This document shows positions 52,273 to 62,266 of a DNA stretch of 64,000 nt, one piece after another. The position numbers and the translations under genes are program-made. Numbering within the stretch: the first letter of the stretch is position 1; each line of letters opens with the position of its first letter. The notes under the pieces are model-generated. The model was not told the DNA's origin. It made no database searches and worked only from the letters and a program-made list of their open reading frames with translations. Origin of the DNA: Bacteroidales bacterium (GTDB taxonomy: Bacteria > Bacteroidota > Bacteroidia > Bacteroidales > UBA7960); the NCBI GenBank assembly GCA_007118495.1, contig SKRM01000004.1:62001-126000 (forward strand), written 5' to 3'.

Positions 52273-54732
52273 ATGGGCACCAGGCATATCGTTATCCACC
52301 TGTTTCTATTCTGTTTCTTTTTTGGTTCGGCCATGCCATCAGGCTTTGCCCGAACTGACCGCAAATCAATTACTGCCGTAAGGGTTACCACTCCTCCGGC
52401 CATTGACGGCACCCTCAGCGACCCGGTTTGGCAAAAGGCACCAATAGCCTCAGGTTTTCATCAATACGAGCCACATAATGACAGGCCGGCTAGCTTTGAT
52501 ACCCAGGTAAGGGTGCTATATGATGATTACGCCATATATATCGGGGCAAAAATGCTGGACAATAACCCTGAGGGGATTCTCCGTGAAATGGGCCTCCGTA
52601 ATTCAGGGAACAATATCAATGCTGACAGGTTTTACGTTGATATCAACCCATTTAATGACGGGATAAATGGCTTTCGCTTTCAGGTCTCGGCCTCAGGTGT
52701 TCAGACAGACAGTAATATGTCGGGTAGCAGCAGAGGCGGCGATACAAATTGGGACGCAGTATGGCTAAGCGAGGTAAGTATCACTGAAACGGGCTGGATT
52801 GTTGAAATGCGAATTCCTTACTCAGCACTTCGATTCCCCAGGGGAGACTTACAAGAATGGGGCATTAATTTCTGGCGTGAAATCCGCAGAACCAGAGAAA
52901 CCTCCAGTTGGAACTTCACCGACAGGCAGGTAGGTGATGTGCTGGCTTATAAAGGACACCTTTCAGGCATCAATGGAGTCAGCCCCCCGGTTCGCCTTGC
53001 CCTGTACCCCTATTTATCCAACTATATGGAAAAAAACGGTTACGACAGGGGCTGGGCCAACTCAATTAACGGAGGGATGGATCTTAAATATGGGATCAGT
53101 CCAAGTTTTACCATGGATATGACCCTGATACCTGATTTTGGACAAGTTCAATCAGATGCCAAGGTTCTTAACCTGACACCTTATGAAGTCAAATACGATG
53201 AAAACAGGCAATTCTTTACTGAAGGAACTGAACTGTTCGGAAAGGCTGACCTGTTTTATTCAAGACGTATCGGTTCAAGGCCAAGGGGCTACAATGCGGC
53301 TCAGCAGCACAGACAAGAAAATGAATTAATCTGGGAAAATCCCATTGAGACCAGGTTGATCAATGCCACCAAGCTATCAGGAAGAACATCCGGAGGGTTG
53401 GGAATTGGTGTATTTAATGCCATGACAGCGGCCAGCAAGGCCGTACTCAAAGATACACTTGAGGGCAGTAAGCGTGAGGTTACCACCCAACCGTTTACCA
53501 ATTATAACCTGGTGGTACTTGATCAAAGTTTCAGGAACAATTCTTACCTGAGTTTGGTAAACACCAATGTGAGCGGATCGGCAGACGGATATATGGCCAA
53601 TGTTACAGGCAGTGAATTCCGGTTTCTGGATGCCAGCAATTTGTTCCGGATTAGCGGAACAGCCGCATTGAGTCAGCAGTATTTTACTGAAGCTGAAAAT
53701 ATCTACGGCCATAAATACGACATCCGTTTTGGAAAATTTGGGGGCATATGGCAGTATAATTACTCGAGAGATGTGATCAGCGACACCTATGATCAGAACG
53801 ACATGGGATTTCTCAGGCGCAATAACAGGATGAATGACGGAGTAAGCCTGAGTTATAATATATTTGAACCTTTCTGGAGATTCCTCAGCTTGAGCAATAC
53901 CCTGAGTATGACCTATTCGAGGTTATATGAACCCCGTACATTCACAAGTCTGAATCTGCAACACAATATGCGGATGCTTTTTGACACCCGCTTTCATATT
54001 ACCCTCAGAACCACTTATCGCCCCATGGGAGAGCGTGATTACTATGAACCCAGGGTCGCAGGACGCTTTTACCGTACCGATGAATCCGTCAGCACACATT
54101 TGACCTATTCTTCTGATTATCGCCGAAGGGTATTCGTAGATGGAAGTTTAAATTTCGGACGTTTACAGTCGGCCGAAACACAATCTGAATATGGCTTCAA
54201 GTTTCAGCCAACATTCCGGGCAAATGACCGGCTTAACCTGTCGTATGGCATTGAATACAATGAGGTAAAAAACGACATCGGCTATGTATCACGCGTACAG
54301 TCAGATTCCATTTTCTTTGGTCGCAGGCAGTCGCCAACCGTGATCAATACATACCGGACAACCTACATATTCAACAACCATCTCTCGTTGAACTTTAACC
54401 TCCGTCACTACTGGTCAAGGGTAAATTATGACGGACAGTATTATCTGCTGCAGGAAGACGGCAGGCTCGCCCCCATGGCTCATGACATGAATATTCCCAA
54501 CATCAATTACAATGCCTTTACAATAGATATGCTGCTGACATGGCATTTTGCACCGGGGAGCCAGATGACTCTTGCCTGGAAAAATGTCATTGACAGCCGG
54601 GTTGATCACATTCACAAGGGATATATAGAAAACCTGCGTGACATCCTCAGAGATCACCAAATCAACAGTTTGTCTATTCGCATACTTTATTACCTTGACT
54701 ACAATACCCTCAGGAACCTGAACAGGGGCTAA
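52273..54732 (+). CDS. DUF5916/CBM9-like outer membrane protein
   Basis: This is an exported protein of 819 residues. A signal peptide (about 1-26, ending GFA) is followed by a CBM9-like beta-sandwich (about 30-240, with AIDGTLSDPVWQKAP) and the DUF5916 domain, a long stretch of alternating hydrophobic strands that ends in ILYYLDYNTLRNLNRG and looks like an outer membrane barrel. The family is common in Bacteroidota; its substrate is unknown. It stands alone between a promoter and the argR regulatory region, and the 75 bases after it contain the argR promoter and ARG boxes. Confidence 0.82.
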   Translation: MGTRHIVIHLFLFCFFFGSAMPSGFARTDRKSITAVRVTTPPAIDGTLSDPVWQKAPIASGFHQYEPHNDRPASFDTQVRVLYDDYAIYIGAKMLDNNPEGILREMGLRNSGNNINADRFYVDINPFNDGINGFRFQVSASGVQTDSNMSGSSRGGDTNWDAVWLSEVSITETGWIVEMRIPYSALRFPRGDLQEWGINFWREIRRTRETSSWNFTDRQVGDVLAYKGHLSGINGVSPPVRLALYPYLSNYMEKNGYDRGWANSINGGMDLKYGISPSFTMDMTLIPDFGQVQSDAKVLNLTPYEVKYDENRQFFTEGTELFGKADLFYSRRIGSRPRGYNAAQQHRQENELIWENPIETRLINATKLSGRTSGGLGIGVFNAMTAASKAVLKDTLEGSKREVTTQPFTNYNLVVLDQSFRNNSYLSLVNTNVSGSADGYMANVTGSEFRFLDASNLFRISGTAALSQQYFTEAENIYGHKYDIRFGKFGGIWQYNYSRDVISDTYDQNDMGFLRRNNRMNDGVSLSYNIFEPFWRFLSLSNTLSMTYSRLYEPRTFTSLNLQHNMRMLFDTRFHITLRTTYRPMGERDYYEPRVAGRFYRTDESVSTHLTYSSDYRRRVFVDGSLNFGRLQSAETQSEYGFKFQPTFRANDRLNLSYGIEYNEVKNDIGYVSRVQSDSIFFGRRQSPTVINTYRTTYIFNNHLSLNFNLRHYWSRVNYDGQYYLLQEDGRLAPMAHDMNIPNINYNAFTIDMLLTWHFAPGSQMTLAWKNVIDSRVDHIHKGYIENLRDILRDHQINSLSIRILYYLDYNTLRNLNRG

Positions 54733-54768
54733 AAATTAAATCAGAAAAAAGCGTTTTCTGTGAAATAT

Positions 54769-54786
54769 AATGCATAAATTTGCACA
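54769..54786. promoter_or_regulatory. ARG box 1 (ArgR operator)
   Basis: The 18 bases AATGCATAAATTTGCACA match the E. coli ARG box pattern (wnTGAATnnnnATTCAnw) at 7 of its 10 core positions, with TGCAT and TTTGCA half sites. It overlaps the argR -7 element. Confidence 0.6.
54775..54782 (+). promoter_or_regulatory. Promoter of the argR-argG-argH-carA-carB operon
   Basis: TAAATTTG followed by C, a full match to TAnnTTTG, 25 bases before the argR ATG and inside ARG box 1. Confidence 0.5.
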
Positions 54787-54789
54787 TTA

Positions 54790-54807
54790 ATTGCATATTT
54801 ATACATT
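54790..54807. promoter_or_regulatory. ARG box 2 (ArgR operator)
   Basis: ATTGCATATTTATACATT matches the ARG box core at 8 of 10 positions. Its start is exactly 21 bases from ARG box 1, leaving a three-base gap as in E. coli operators. It ends one base before the argR start codon. Confidence 0.65.
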
Positions 54808-55296
54808 ATGACAACAAAGGCACAAAGGCTTCTTGCCATCAAAAAACTACTTCAGAACGAAAAGATCTCAAGCCAGGAAGATTTGCTCCAACGACTACTC
54901 GAACTTGGCTACGACTTTACACAGGCCACCGTCTCAAGAGACCTCAAAGAATTGCAGGCAGGGAAAAAGGCAGATGCCGAAAAAGGCAGCATACTGGTGC
55001 TTCCCTCACAAAACATTTCATTGCAAGATACACCGCCATTCGACCATTCATTTTTAATAACGGTTATTCAAAGCATTCGCTTCGTTAATTTTTTCTGCAT
55101 CATAAAAACATTGCCGGGTTATGCAAACTCCATAGCCATTGTTATTGACAAGGCATCACGTTATGAGGTAGCAGGAACCATTGCAGGAGATGACACCATA
55201 TTGGTCATTCCTGATGAAGGCATTAATGTAAAAAGCCTGAAACTCGCATTCAAGGCTATCTTTCCCGGATTATCCGATGATATAATCCAGAACTAA
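54808..55296 (+). CDS. argR: Arginine repressor ArgR
   Basis: This is the arginine-sensing repressor, 162 residues. The N-terminal winged helix has the recognition motif [10 protein letters not shown] (about 40-49) and the C-terminal oligomerisation domain has [12 protein letters not shown] (123-134), where the paired Asp binds arginine. It begins right after ARG box 2, so it almost surely controls its own transcription. The same transcript continues into argG (26-base gap), argH, carA and carB, making the whole carbamoyl phosphate/argininosuccinate branch its likely target. Confidence 0.95.
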   Translation: MTTKAQRLLAIKKLLQNEKISSQEDLLQRLLELGYDFTQATVSRDLKELQAGKKADAEKGSILVLPSQNISLQDTPPFDHSFLITVIQSIRFVNFFCIIKTLPGYANSIAIVIDKASRYEVAGTIAGDDTILVIPDEGINVKSLKLAFKAIFPGLSDDIIQN

Positions 55297-55322
55297 ATAC
55301 ACACTACCCAATAATTCTACCA

Positions 55323-56576
55323 ATGACTGAAAAGAAACAAAAAATTGTACTCGCTTACAGCGGAGGACTTGATACCTCTGTAATTCTCAAATGGTTGATT
55401 GATAAAAATTTTGAAGTTATTGCATACGTGGCTGATGTAGGTCAGGATGATGATTTTGAAGAAGTAATCCAGAAAGCAAGGCAGATTGGTGCAAGTCAGG
55501 TGTATATTGACGACCTGAGACAAGAACTGGTTGAAGAATACATATTCCCGGCTATACAGGCAAATGCACTATATGAAGGCAGATACCTGCTGGGCACAGC
55601 CCTGGCCAGACCCCTTATTGCAAAAAGACAAATTGAATTGGCCGGCAAATGTGGTGCTGAATACGTATCGCACGGCGCAACGGGTAAAGGCAACGATCAG
55701 GTCCGTTTTGAACTTGCATATTATGCGCTCAACCCCAAAATAAATGTCATCGCTCCCTGGAAAGACAAAGAGTTTCTGCATGAGTTCAGTGGCCGACCAG
55801 ATATGTTAAAATATGCGGTGCATCATGGAATTCCGGTAAAGGCATCCATTAAAAAACCCTATAGCGAAGATGACAACCTGGTGCATATCAGCCATGAAGC
55901 TGGGGTATTGGAAGATCCTGCCTTTACCCCTGGAAAAGAAATATTGTCAAAAATCGTCCATCCATCAGATGCCCCTGACCATATCACACAAATAAGCATC
56001 CATTTCAAAAATGGGATACCTGCACTGGTCAGCAATATTGAATGTGGGCTGCAGGTAAGTGGGAGTCTCGAAATTTTTCAATATCTCAACAAACTTGGAT
56101 CAGAAAATGGTATTGGACTATTGGATATGGTCGAGAACCGTTTTGTCGGCATTAAATCAAGGGGGATATACGAATCGCCAGGTGCGACTATTCTGTTTCA
56201 GGCACATCGCGATATGGAGGGAATTTCGATGGACAGAGAAGTTTTGAAGCTGCGCAATATGCTGTCTCCCCTTTTTGCTGAGCTGGTATATAATGGATTC
56301 TGGTTTAGCCCTGAAATGGATTTCCTCAGGGCAGCCATATCTAAAAGCCAGGAATTAATTGACGGGAAAGTCAACATTGGTTTATACAAAGGCAATGTCC
56401 TGATAGAAGGCAGAGAATCCCCCTCTTCATTATACAACCGCGATCTCTCAAGCATGGATATTGAAGGTGGATTTGACCAACACGACAGCGAGGGTTTTAT
56501 CAGAATCAATGCCATAAGATTAATGGCTCATGGTGCCATTACAAAAAAGTCATCTTATGCAGAAGTACCCGCTTAA
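55323..56576 (+). CDS. argG: Argininosuccinate synthase
   Basis: This cytoplasmic enzyme of 417 residues joins citrulline and aspartate with ATP to form argininosuccinate. The PP-loop YSGGLDTS (about 12-19) for pyrophosphate binding and segments such as [20 protein letters not shown] and EDPAF are clear. It is the second gene of the argR operon. Its final 20 bases overlap the argH start at 56557, suggesting translational coupling. Confidence 0.96.
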   Translation: MTEKKQKIVLAYSGGLDTSVILKWLIDKNFEVIAYVADVGQDDDFEEVIQKARQIGASQVYIDDLRQELVEEYIFPAIQANALYEGRYLLGTALARPLIAKRQIELAGKCGAEYVSHGATGKGNDQVRFELAYYALNPKINVIAPWKDKEFLHEFSGRPDMLKYAVHHGIPVKASIKKPYSEDDNLVHISHEAGVLEDPAFTPGKEILSKIVHPSDAPDHITQISIHFKNGIPALVSNIECGLQVSGSLEIFQYLNKLGSENGIGLLDMVENRFVGIKSRGIYESPGATILFQAHRDMEGISMDREVLKLRNMLSPLFAELVYNGFWFSPEMDFLRAAISKSQELIDGKVNIGLYKGNVLIEGRESPSSLYNRDLSSMDIEGGFDQHDSEGFIRINAIRLMAHGAITKKSSYAEVPA

Positions 56577-57924
56577 AAACAAATCATGCCTTTGGGGTGG
56601 GCAGGTTCAATCAGACAAGCCACAATGGGGTTTTTTGACAGCCAGTGACAGGCTGCATGATCAAAAACTCTTTTGGGCAGATATCGCAGGCACAACAGCA
56701 CATATAAAAATGCTGGGTAAAAGCAGCATCATGTCTGCTGAAGAAAGTAATCAGTGCATTGCATTGCTTTGTAAGCTTTATAAGAAAGCCACCACAGAAC
56801 CGATCCATATTCCCGAAACATACGAAGACATACATTCATACCTTGAGTTTTTATTAACCAATGAACTTGGTACAGCCGGTGAGAGGATACATGCAGGCAG
56901 ATCTAGAAACGACCAGGTTTTGCTGGCTGTAAGACTATTCCTCCGCAGAGAATTGTTCAAATTGAGCGCACCTATCACCAGGGTTTTCCATTTGCTGTCA
57001 GAGCTTGCAGAACAAACAATGGCACTACCCATGCCTGGTTACACGCATATGCAGGTGGCCATGCCTTCAAGCTTCGGTCTGTGGTTTAGTTGCTTTGCCG
57101 AAAGTCTGGCCGATGATGTCCTGGCATTGGAGTATGCATATGCATCCATCAACCAGAACCCTTTGGGAACCGCGGCCGGCTACGGTTCATCATTTCGGGT
57201 AAACAGAGAGTTAACCTCAGGTCTATTGGGATTTAGGGAACTCCATATAAACCCCATTTATGCCCAAATGAGTAGAGGCAGATCAGAAAAATCAGTTGCT
57301 GTGGCCATCAGTTCCATTGCCGCCACACTCAGCAAACTGGCCAATGATATTTGTCTTTATTCGGGGCAGGATTACGGGTTCATTCACCTGGATGAAGAAG
57401 TTTGCACTGGATCAAGTATAATGCCCCATAAAAAAAATCCAGACCTTGCAGAACTCATAAGGGGACATTGCAATGTGCTGCAAAACCTTCCCAATACCAT
57501 TACATTACTTGCATTAAACCTGCCTACCGGATACCACAGAGATATGCAATTAATTAAGGCATCCCTGTTTCCGGCACTTGACAATTTACTTGAATGCCTG
57601 CTTATGACAGAGCTGCTCCTCAAACATATAACTGTTGCCGACAAAGTCAGCGGCCACGAAAAATATAAGAACATTTATACGGTTGAAGCAGTTAATATGT
57701 TGGTGAAAGAGGGAATGACTTTCAGAAAGGCCTACCAAACCATTGCCGCTAAGGTGAAAACAGAAAGTTTCATGCCACCACCTCACCAGACGCACAGCCA
57801 TACAGGAAGTATGGGTAAGCCAGACCTTCAAGGTCTGAAAAAGAAGTTTTTTTCAAGGCTTGAAAAAATTCCCTTTCATGAAGGTGAGCAAGCCATTGAA
57901 AGATTAATGAATAACCAAACTTAA
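56557..57924 (+). CDS. argH: Argininosuccinate lyase
   Basis: This enzyme of 455 residues splits argininosuccinate to arginine and fumarate, the last step of arginine synthesis. The signature [12 protein letters not shown] (about 287-298), the catalytic-site motif [10 protein letters not shown] and the substrate segment SRNDQV are all present. The ATG at 56557 is taken as start; an earlier in-frame start would extend further into argG with no family similarity. The opening [10 protein letters not shown] varies from the more usual LWGGRF. carA follows 12 bases later. Confidence 0.95.
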   Translation: MQKYPLKNKSCLWGGQVQSDKPQWGFLTASDRLHDQKLFWADIAGTTAHIKMLGKSSIMSAEESNQCIALLCKLYKKATTEPIHIPETYEDIHSYLEFLLTNELGTAGERIHAGRSRNDQVLLAVRLFLRRELFKLSAPITRVFHLLSELAEQTMALPMPGYTHMQVAMPSSFGLWFSCFAESLADDVLALEYAYASINQNPLGTAAGYGSSFRVNRELTSGLLGFRELHINPIYAQMSRGRSEKSVAVAISSIAATLSKLANDICLYSGQDYGFIHLDEEVCTGSSIMPHKKNPDLAELIRGHCNVLQNLPNTITLLALNLPTGYHRDMQLIKASLFPALDNLLECLLMTELLLKHITVADKVSGHEKYKNIYTVEAVNMLVKEGMTFRKAYQTIAAKVKTESFMPPPHQTHSHTGSMGKPDLQGLKKKFFSRLEKIPFHEGEQAIERLMNNQT

Positions 57925-57936
57925 CAAATAGCTCAT

Positions 57937-59028
57937 ATGCACAACGCTATCCTTATGCTGGAAAACGGCCAGGTATTTCAAGGAACATCATTTGGGTACG
58001 AACAATCAGTAGTTGGTGAAGTGGTTTTCAACACAGCCATGACAGGTTATCCTGAAAGCCTTACCGATCCCTCCTATAAAGGTCAGTTGCTGGTAGCCAC
58101 CTATCCACTGATCGGCAATTACGGCATCCCGCAACATGAAACCAGAAATGGCATTCCCACCCATTTTGAATCTGACCGGATACATATATCAGGTTTGGTG
58201 ATATCAGATTATTCGCACGGATACAGTCATTGGAATGCTGGTGAAAGCCTGGGCCAATGGCTGGTTCGCCAAAAAATACCGGCCATATACGGCATAGATA
58301 CCAGGGCCGTTACCCGCATCCTTCGATCAGAGGGCTCCATGTCTGGTAAAATCATCGTTTCGAACCAGGATATTCCCTGGCATGACAGGCTGTCAGAGAA
58401 TCTGGTAAAACAGGTTAGCACCAGTAAAGTGGTTGTTTACGGACAAGGCAAATACAAGATTTTGCTGGTTGACTGCGGTGTAAAATACAATATCATCAGA
58501 AGCCTGCTTCAGTATGATACAACCATTGTCAGGGTACCCTGGGACTTCGACTATTCAGAAGAAGATTATGATGGGCTATTTATTTCAAATGGCCCTGGTG
58601 ACCCTGCCAGGTGCGTATCAACTATCGAATACCTAAGAAAAGCACTGCATAGAGAACAACCTGTTTTTGGCATATGTCTTGGCAGTCAGCTACTGGGATT
58701 GGCGGCAGGAGGAAAAACCTTCAAGCTCACATACGGACACAGAAGTCATAACCAACCTGTTATTTGTCATGACAACAACCGTTGTTACATTACTTCACAA
58801 AATCACGGATATGCCGTTGATCCGGATACTTTATCCGATGAATGGATTCCCTGGTTTTCGAACCTGAATGACCATACCTGCGAAGGAATCAGACACAAGA
58901 CAAAACCATTGTTTTCAACCCAGTTCCATCCGGAAGCATCAGGCGGACCCACTGATACAGCATTTCTGTTTGAACATTTTATCAACGAAATAATAAAATT
59001 CAAAACAAGTCGCCATGCCAGCAAATAA
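57937..59028 (+). CDS. carA: Carbamoyl phosphate synthase small subunit
   Basis: This glutamine amidotransferase subunit of 363 residues passes ammonia to CarB. The N-terminal CPSase domain (about 1-140) is followed by a class I GATase domain with Cys247 in FGICLGSQ, His331 and Glu333 in FHPEAS. The residue after CLG is Ser where His is usual, a small deviation near the nucleophile. It overlaps carB by 14 bases. Position in the argR operon implies that carbamoyl phosphate here is regulated by arginine. Confidence 0.94.
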   Translation: MHNAILMLENGQVFQGTSFGYEQSVVGEVVFNTAMTGYPESLTDPSYKGQLLVATYPLIGNYGIPQHETRNGIPTHFESDRIHISGLVISDYSHGYSHWNAGESLGQWLVRQKIPAIYGIDTRAVTRILRSEGSMSGKIIVSNQDIPWHDRLSENLVKQVSTSKVVVYGQGKYKILLVDCGVKYNIIRSLLQYDTTIVRVPWDFDYSEEDYDGLFISNGPGDPARCVSTIEYLRKALHREQPVFGICLGSQLLGLAAGGKTFKLTYGHRSHNQPVICHDNNRCYITSQNHGYAVDPDTLSDEWIPWFSNLNDHTCEGIRHKTKPLFSTQFHPEASGGPTDTAFLFEHFINEIIKFKTSRHASK

Positions 59029-62000
59029 TAAACCGGAAAAAATCAAAAAAGTCCTTGTCCTCGGATCAGGTGCTCTGAAAATAGGTGAAGCAGGCGAATT
59101 TGATTACTCCGGTTCGCAGGCTCTGAAAGCCCTTCGTGAAGAGGGGATATTCACCATTCTGATAAACCCGAATATTGCAACAGTTCAGACATCAGAGGGA
59201 ATAGCAGACAAGGTATATTTCTTGCCTGTGACACCTGATTTTGTAGAAAAAGTCATTATAAAAGAGAAGCCGCAAGGCATTATGCTTGCCTTTGGCGGAC
59301 AGACTGCCCTGAACTGTGGTATTGCCTTATATACCAAGGGGGTTTTTGAAAGAGAAAACGTTCAGGTGATGGGCACACCAGTACAAGCCATACAAGCAAC
59401 TGAAGACAGAGACCTGTTCGTACAGAAACTGCGTGAAATTGACGTAAAGACAGCCAGAAGCGTGGCTGTTCCATCAACCAAAGAAGCCCTGGCAGCTGCT
59501 GATCAGATCGGATATCCGGTGATTGTTCGTGCAGCCTACGCCCTGGGAGGTTTGGGAAGCGGGTTTGCCTCATGCAGTGATGAATTGATAAACCTGTGCA
59601 ACAACGCCTTTGCGTACTCTCCCCAGGTTCTTATTGAAGAATCACTGAAAGGCTGGAAAGAAATCGAATATGAAGTAGTCCGTGACCGCCATGATAACTG
59701 CATCACTGTATGTAATATGGAAAACCTTGACCCACTTGGGATCCATACCGGTGAAAGCATTGTGGTAGCACCTTCACAAACATTGTCCAATAACGAATAC
59801 CACATGCTGAGACAGCTGGCCATAAAAATAATTCGTCATATAGGTGTGGTTGGTGAATGTAATGTGCAATATGCACTCGACCCCTTGTCGCAAGACTATC
59901 GGGTAATTGAAGTCAATGCCAGGCTTTCAAGGTCAAGTGCACTGGCATCGAAGGCCACGGGTTATCCCCTGGCATTCGTTGCTGCAAAGCTGGGGCTCGG
60001 GTATGGTTTACACGAGTTAAAAAACTCGGTTACCCAGACAACAACAGCCTTTTTTGAACCTGCACTTGACTACGTGGTATGCAAAATCCCAAGATGGGAT
60101 ATGGGCAAATTTGCTGGTGTTTCGAAAGAGATTGGAAGTAGTATGAAAAGCGTGGGCGAAGTCATGGCCATAGGCAGGACCTTTGAAGAGGCCATCCAAA
60201 AAGGGTTAAGAATGATCGGCCAGGGCATGCATGGATTTGTGGGAAACAGTGACCTGATATTCGAAAATATCAGTGCCGCCCTTGAGCGCCCTACCGATAT
60301 GCGCATATTTGCCATAGAGGCTGCTATGGAGGCAGGTTATTCAATGGATGATATTCACAAGCTAACTAAAATTGACCATTGGTTTTTACAAAAACTTCGC
60401 CTGATATTTGAAATAAAGACAGAGCTTGAAGCTTGCAGAAAACTTGAGCATATACCTGATGCGCTACTCCGCGAGGCAAAGATCAGGGGGTTTTCTGATT
60501 TTCAGATTGTAAGATTGGTTCTTGGAAGTGAAGGTGAGGATATTGAGAAAAACATGGACCACCTGAGGCAGCAAAGAAAATTAAAAGGCATCATTCCTTT
60601 CGTAAAGCAAATAGATACTCTGGCTGCCGAATATCCTGCACAGACAAACTATCTGTACCTGACCTATCTCGCCTGTACCCATGATGTTGATTTTTATCAA
60701 GACAGAAAATCAGTGGTGGTATTGGGATCGGGGGCCTACCGCATCGGAAGCAGTGTCGAGTTTGACTGGTGCGGTGTCAATGCATTGGAAACCATAAAAC
60801 GTGCAGGCTACAGGGCCATGATGATCAATTATAATCCTGAGACCGTCAGCACTGATTATGATATTTGTGGGCGTCTATATTTTGATGAGCTGACACTTGA
60901 AAGGGTGTTGGATATTGTTGAGTTGGAGCAACCCATGGGTGTGGTGGTTTCAACGGGCGGACAAATCCCGAACAATCTGGCCATGCGTCTTCACAGGAAC
61001 GAAGTTCCCATTCTCGGTACTTCACCCTTATCCATTGACAGGGCAGAGAACCGGCATAAATTCTCAGCCATGCTTGACCAATTGGAAATCGATCAGCCGG
61101 CATGGAAAGAACTTAGCAGCATTGAAGACATTTACAGCTTTGCAGATAAAGTTGGATTTCCCTTGCTGATAAGACCTTCATATGTACTTTCGGGAGCGGC
61201 CATGAATGTAGTCTCAAACAAAGAAGAACTACACCATTTCCTCACCCTGGCCACCCGGGTATCAAAGCAATACCCCGTTGTTGTGTCAGAATTTATAGAA
61301 GAAGCCAAAGAAATAGAAATTGATGCAGTTGCGTCAAATGGAGAGATTCTGGCTTATGCCCTTTCTGAGCATATTGAGTTTGCAGGTGTGCACTCAGGAG
61401 ACGCCACCATGGTAATCCCACCGCAAAAAATTTACCTCGAAACCATCAGGAGAATCAAAAAAATAAGCAGATCAATTGCCAAAGAACTGAATATTTCAGG
61501 TCCATTTAACATGCAATTGCTCGCGCGCGACAACCAGATAAAAGTCATTGAGTGCAACCTGAGGGCGTCAAGGAGCTTTCCCTTCGTGTCAAAGGTATTG
61601 TCTATTAATTTTATCGAGATGGCCACAAGGGTCATGCTTGGTGAAGTGCCTGAAAAACCTGAAAGGTCTATGTTTGACATTGATCACATTGGGATCAAGG
61701 CACCCCAATTCAGTTTTTCACGTCTGGCCAAGGCCGATCCGGTATTGGGTGTAGAAATGGCATCAACGGGTGAGGTCGGGTGCCTGGGCGATTCCTATTA
61801 TGAAGCTGTATTAAAGGCCATGATGTCTGTTGGCTACAGCATTCCCAAAAAAAATATCCTGCTCAGCACCGGGCCCATGCGATCAAAGGTAGAGCTGCTC
61901 AATGCCTGCAGGTTATTGATAGCAAAAAAATATAACCTTTTCGCTACCAGAGGAACGGCCCAGTTTCTGGAGCTCAACGGCATACCTGCAACCCCATTGC

Positions 62001-62266
62001 ACTGGCCCGATGAAGATGCCAGACCAAATGTGCTGGAGTATTTAAAAACCAAACTCATTGACCTGGTGATCAATATCCCGAAAGATCACAGCAGAAACGA
62101 GTTGTTCAATGATTATACCATCAGACGCAACGCCATTGATTATAATATTCCGCTTATAACCAACGCCCGACTGGCCAGTGCCTTTATATATGCATTTTGC
62201 ACCCTGAGTATGGACGATCTGCTGATTAAAAGCTGGGATGAATACAGGGTAGATCAGATAGGTTAA
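59015..62266 (+). CDS. carB: Carbamoyl phosphate synthase large subunit
   Basis: This subunit of 1083 residues makes carbamoyl phosphate from bicarbonate, ammonia and two ATP, feeding arginine and pyrimidines. It has the full layout: carboxyphosphate ATP-grasp half (about 1-400), oligomerisation region (about 400-555), second ATP-grasp half (about 555-940) and C-terminal MGS-like allosteric domain (about 940-1083). The two halves repeat motifs such as VLGSGALKIGEAGEFDYSG and VLGSGAYRIGSSVEFDWCG. It ends the argR operon and overlaps the convergent hydrolase gene by four bases. Confidence 0.95.
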   Translation: MPANNKPEKIKKVLVLGSGALKIGEAGEFDYSGSQALKALREEGIFTILINPNIATVQTSEGIADKVYFLPVTPDFVEKVIIKEKPQGIMLAFGGQTALNCGIALYTKGVFERENVQVMGTPVQAIQATEDRDLFVQKLREIDVKTARSVAVPSTKEALAAADQIGYPVIVRAAYALGGLGSGFASCSDELINLCNNAFAYSPQVLIEESLKGWKEIEYEVVRDRHDNCITVCNMENLDPLGIHTGESIVVAPSQTLSNNEYHMLRQLAIKIIRHIGVVGECNVQYALDPLSQDYRVIEVNARLSRSSALASKATGYPLAFVAAKLGLGYGLHELKNSVTQTTTAFFEPALDYVVCKIPRWDMGKFAGVSKEIGSSMKSVGEVMAIGRTFEEAIQKGLRMIGQGMHGFVGNSDLIFENISAALERPTDMRIFAIEAAMEAGYSMDDIHKLTKIDHWFLQKLRLIFEIKTELEACRKLEHIPDALLREAKIRGFSDFQIVRLVLGSEGEDIEKNMDHLRQQRKLKGIIPFVKQIDTLAAEYPAQTNYLYLTYLACTHDVDFYQDRKSVVVLGSGAYRIGSSVEFDWCGVNALETIKRAGYRAMMINYNPETVSTDYDICGRLYFDELTLERVLDIVELEQPMGVVVSTGGQIPNNLAMRLHRNEVPILGTSPLSIDRAENRHKFSAMLDQLEIDQPAWKELSSIEDIYSFADKVGFPLLIRPSYVLSGAAMNVVSNKEELHHFLTLATRVSKQYPVVVSEFIEEAKEIEIDAVASNGEILAYALSEHIEFAGVHSGDATMVIPPQKIYLETIRRIKKISRSIAKELNISGPFNMQLLARDNQIKVIECNLRASRSFPFVSKVLSINFIEMATRVMLGEVPEKPERSMFDIDHIGIKAPQFSFSRLAKADPVLGVEMASTGEVGCLGDSYYEAVLKAMMSVGYSIPKKNILLSTGPMRSKVELLNACRLLIAKKYNLFATRGTAQFLELNGIPATPLHWPDEDARPNVLEYLKTKLIDLVINIPKDHSRNELFNDYTIRRNAIDYNIPLITNARLASAFIYAFCTLSMDDLLIKSWDEYRVDQIG

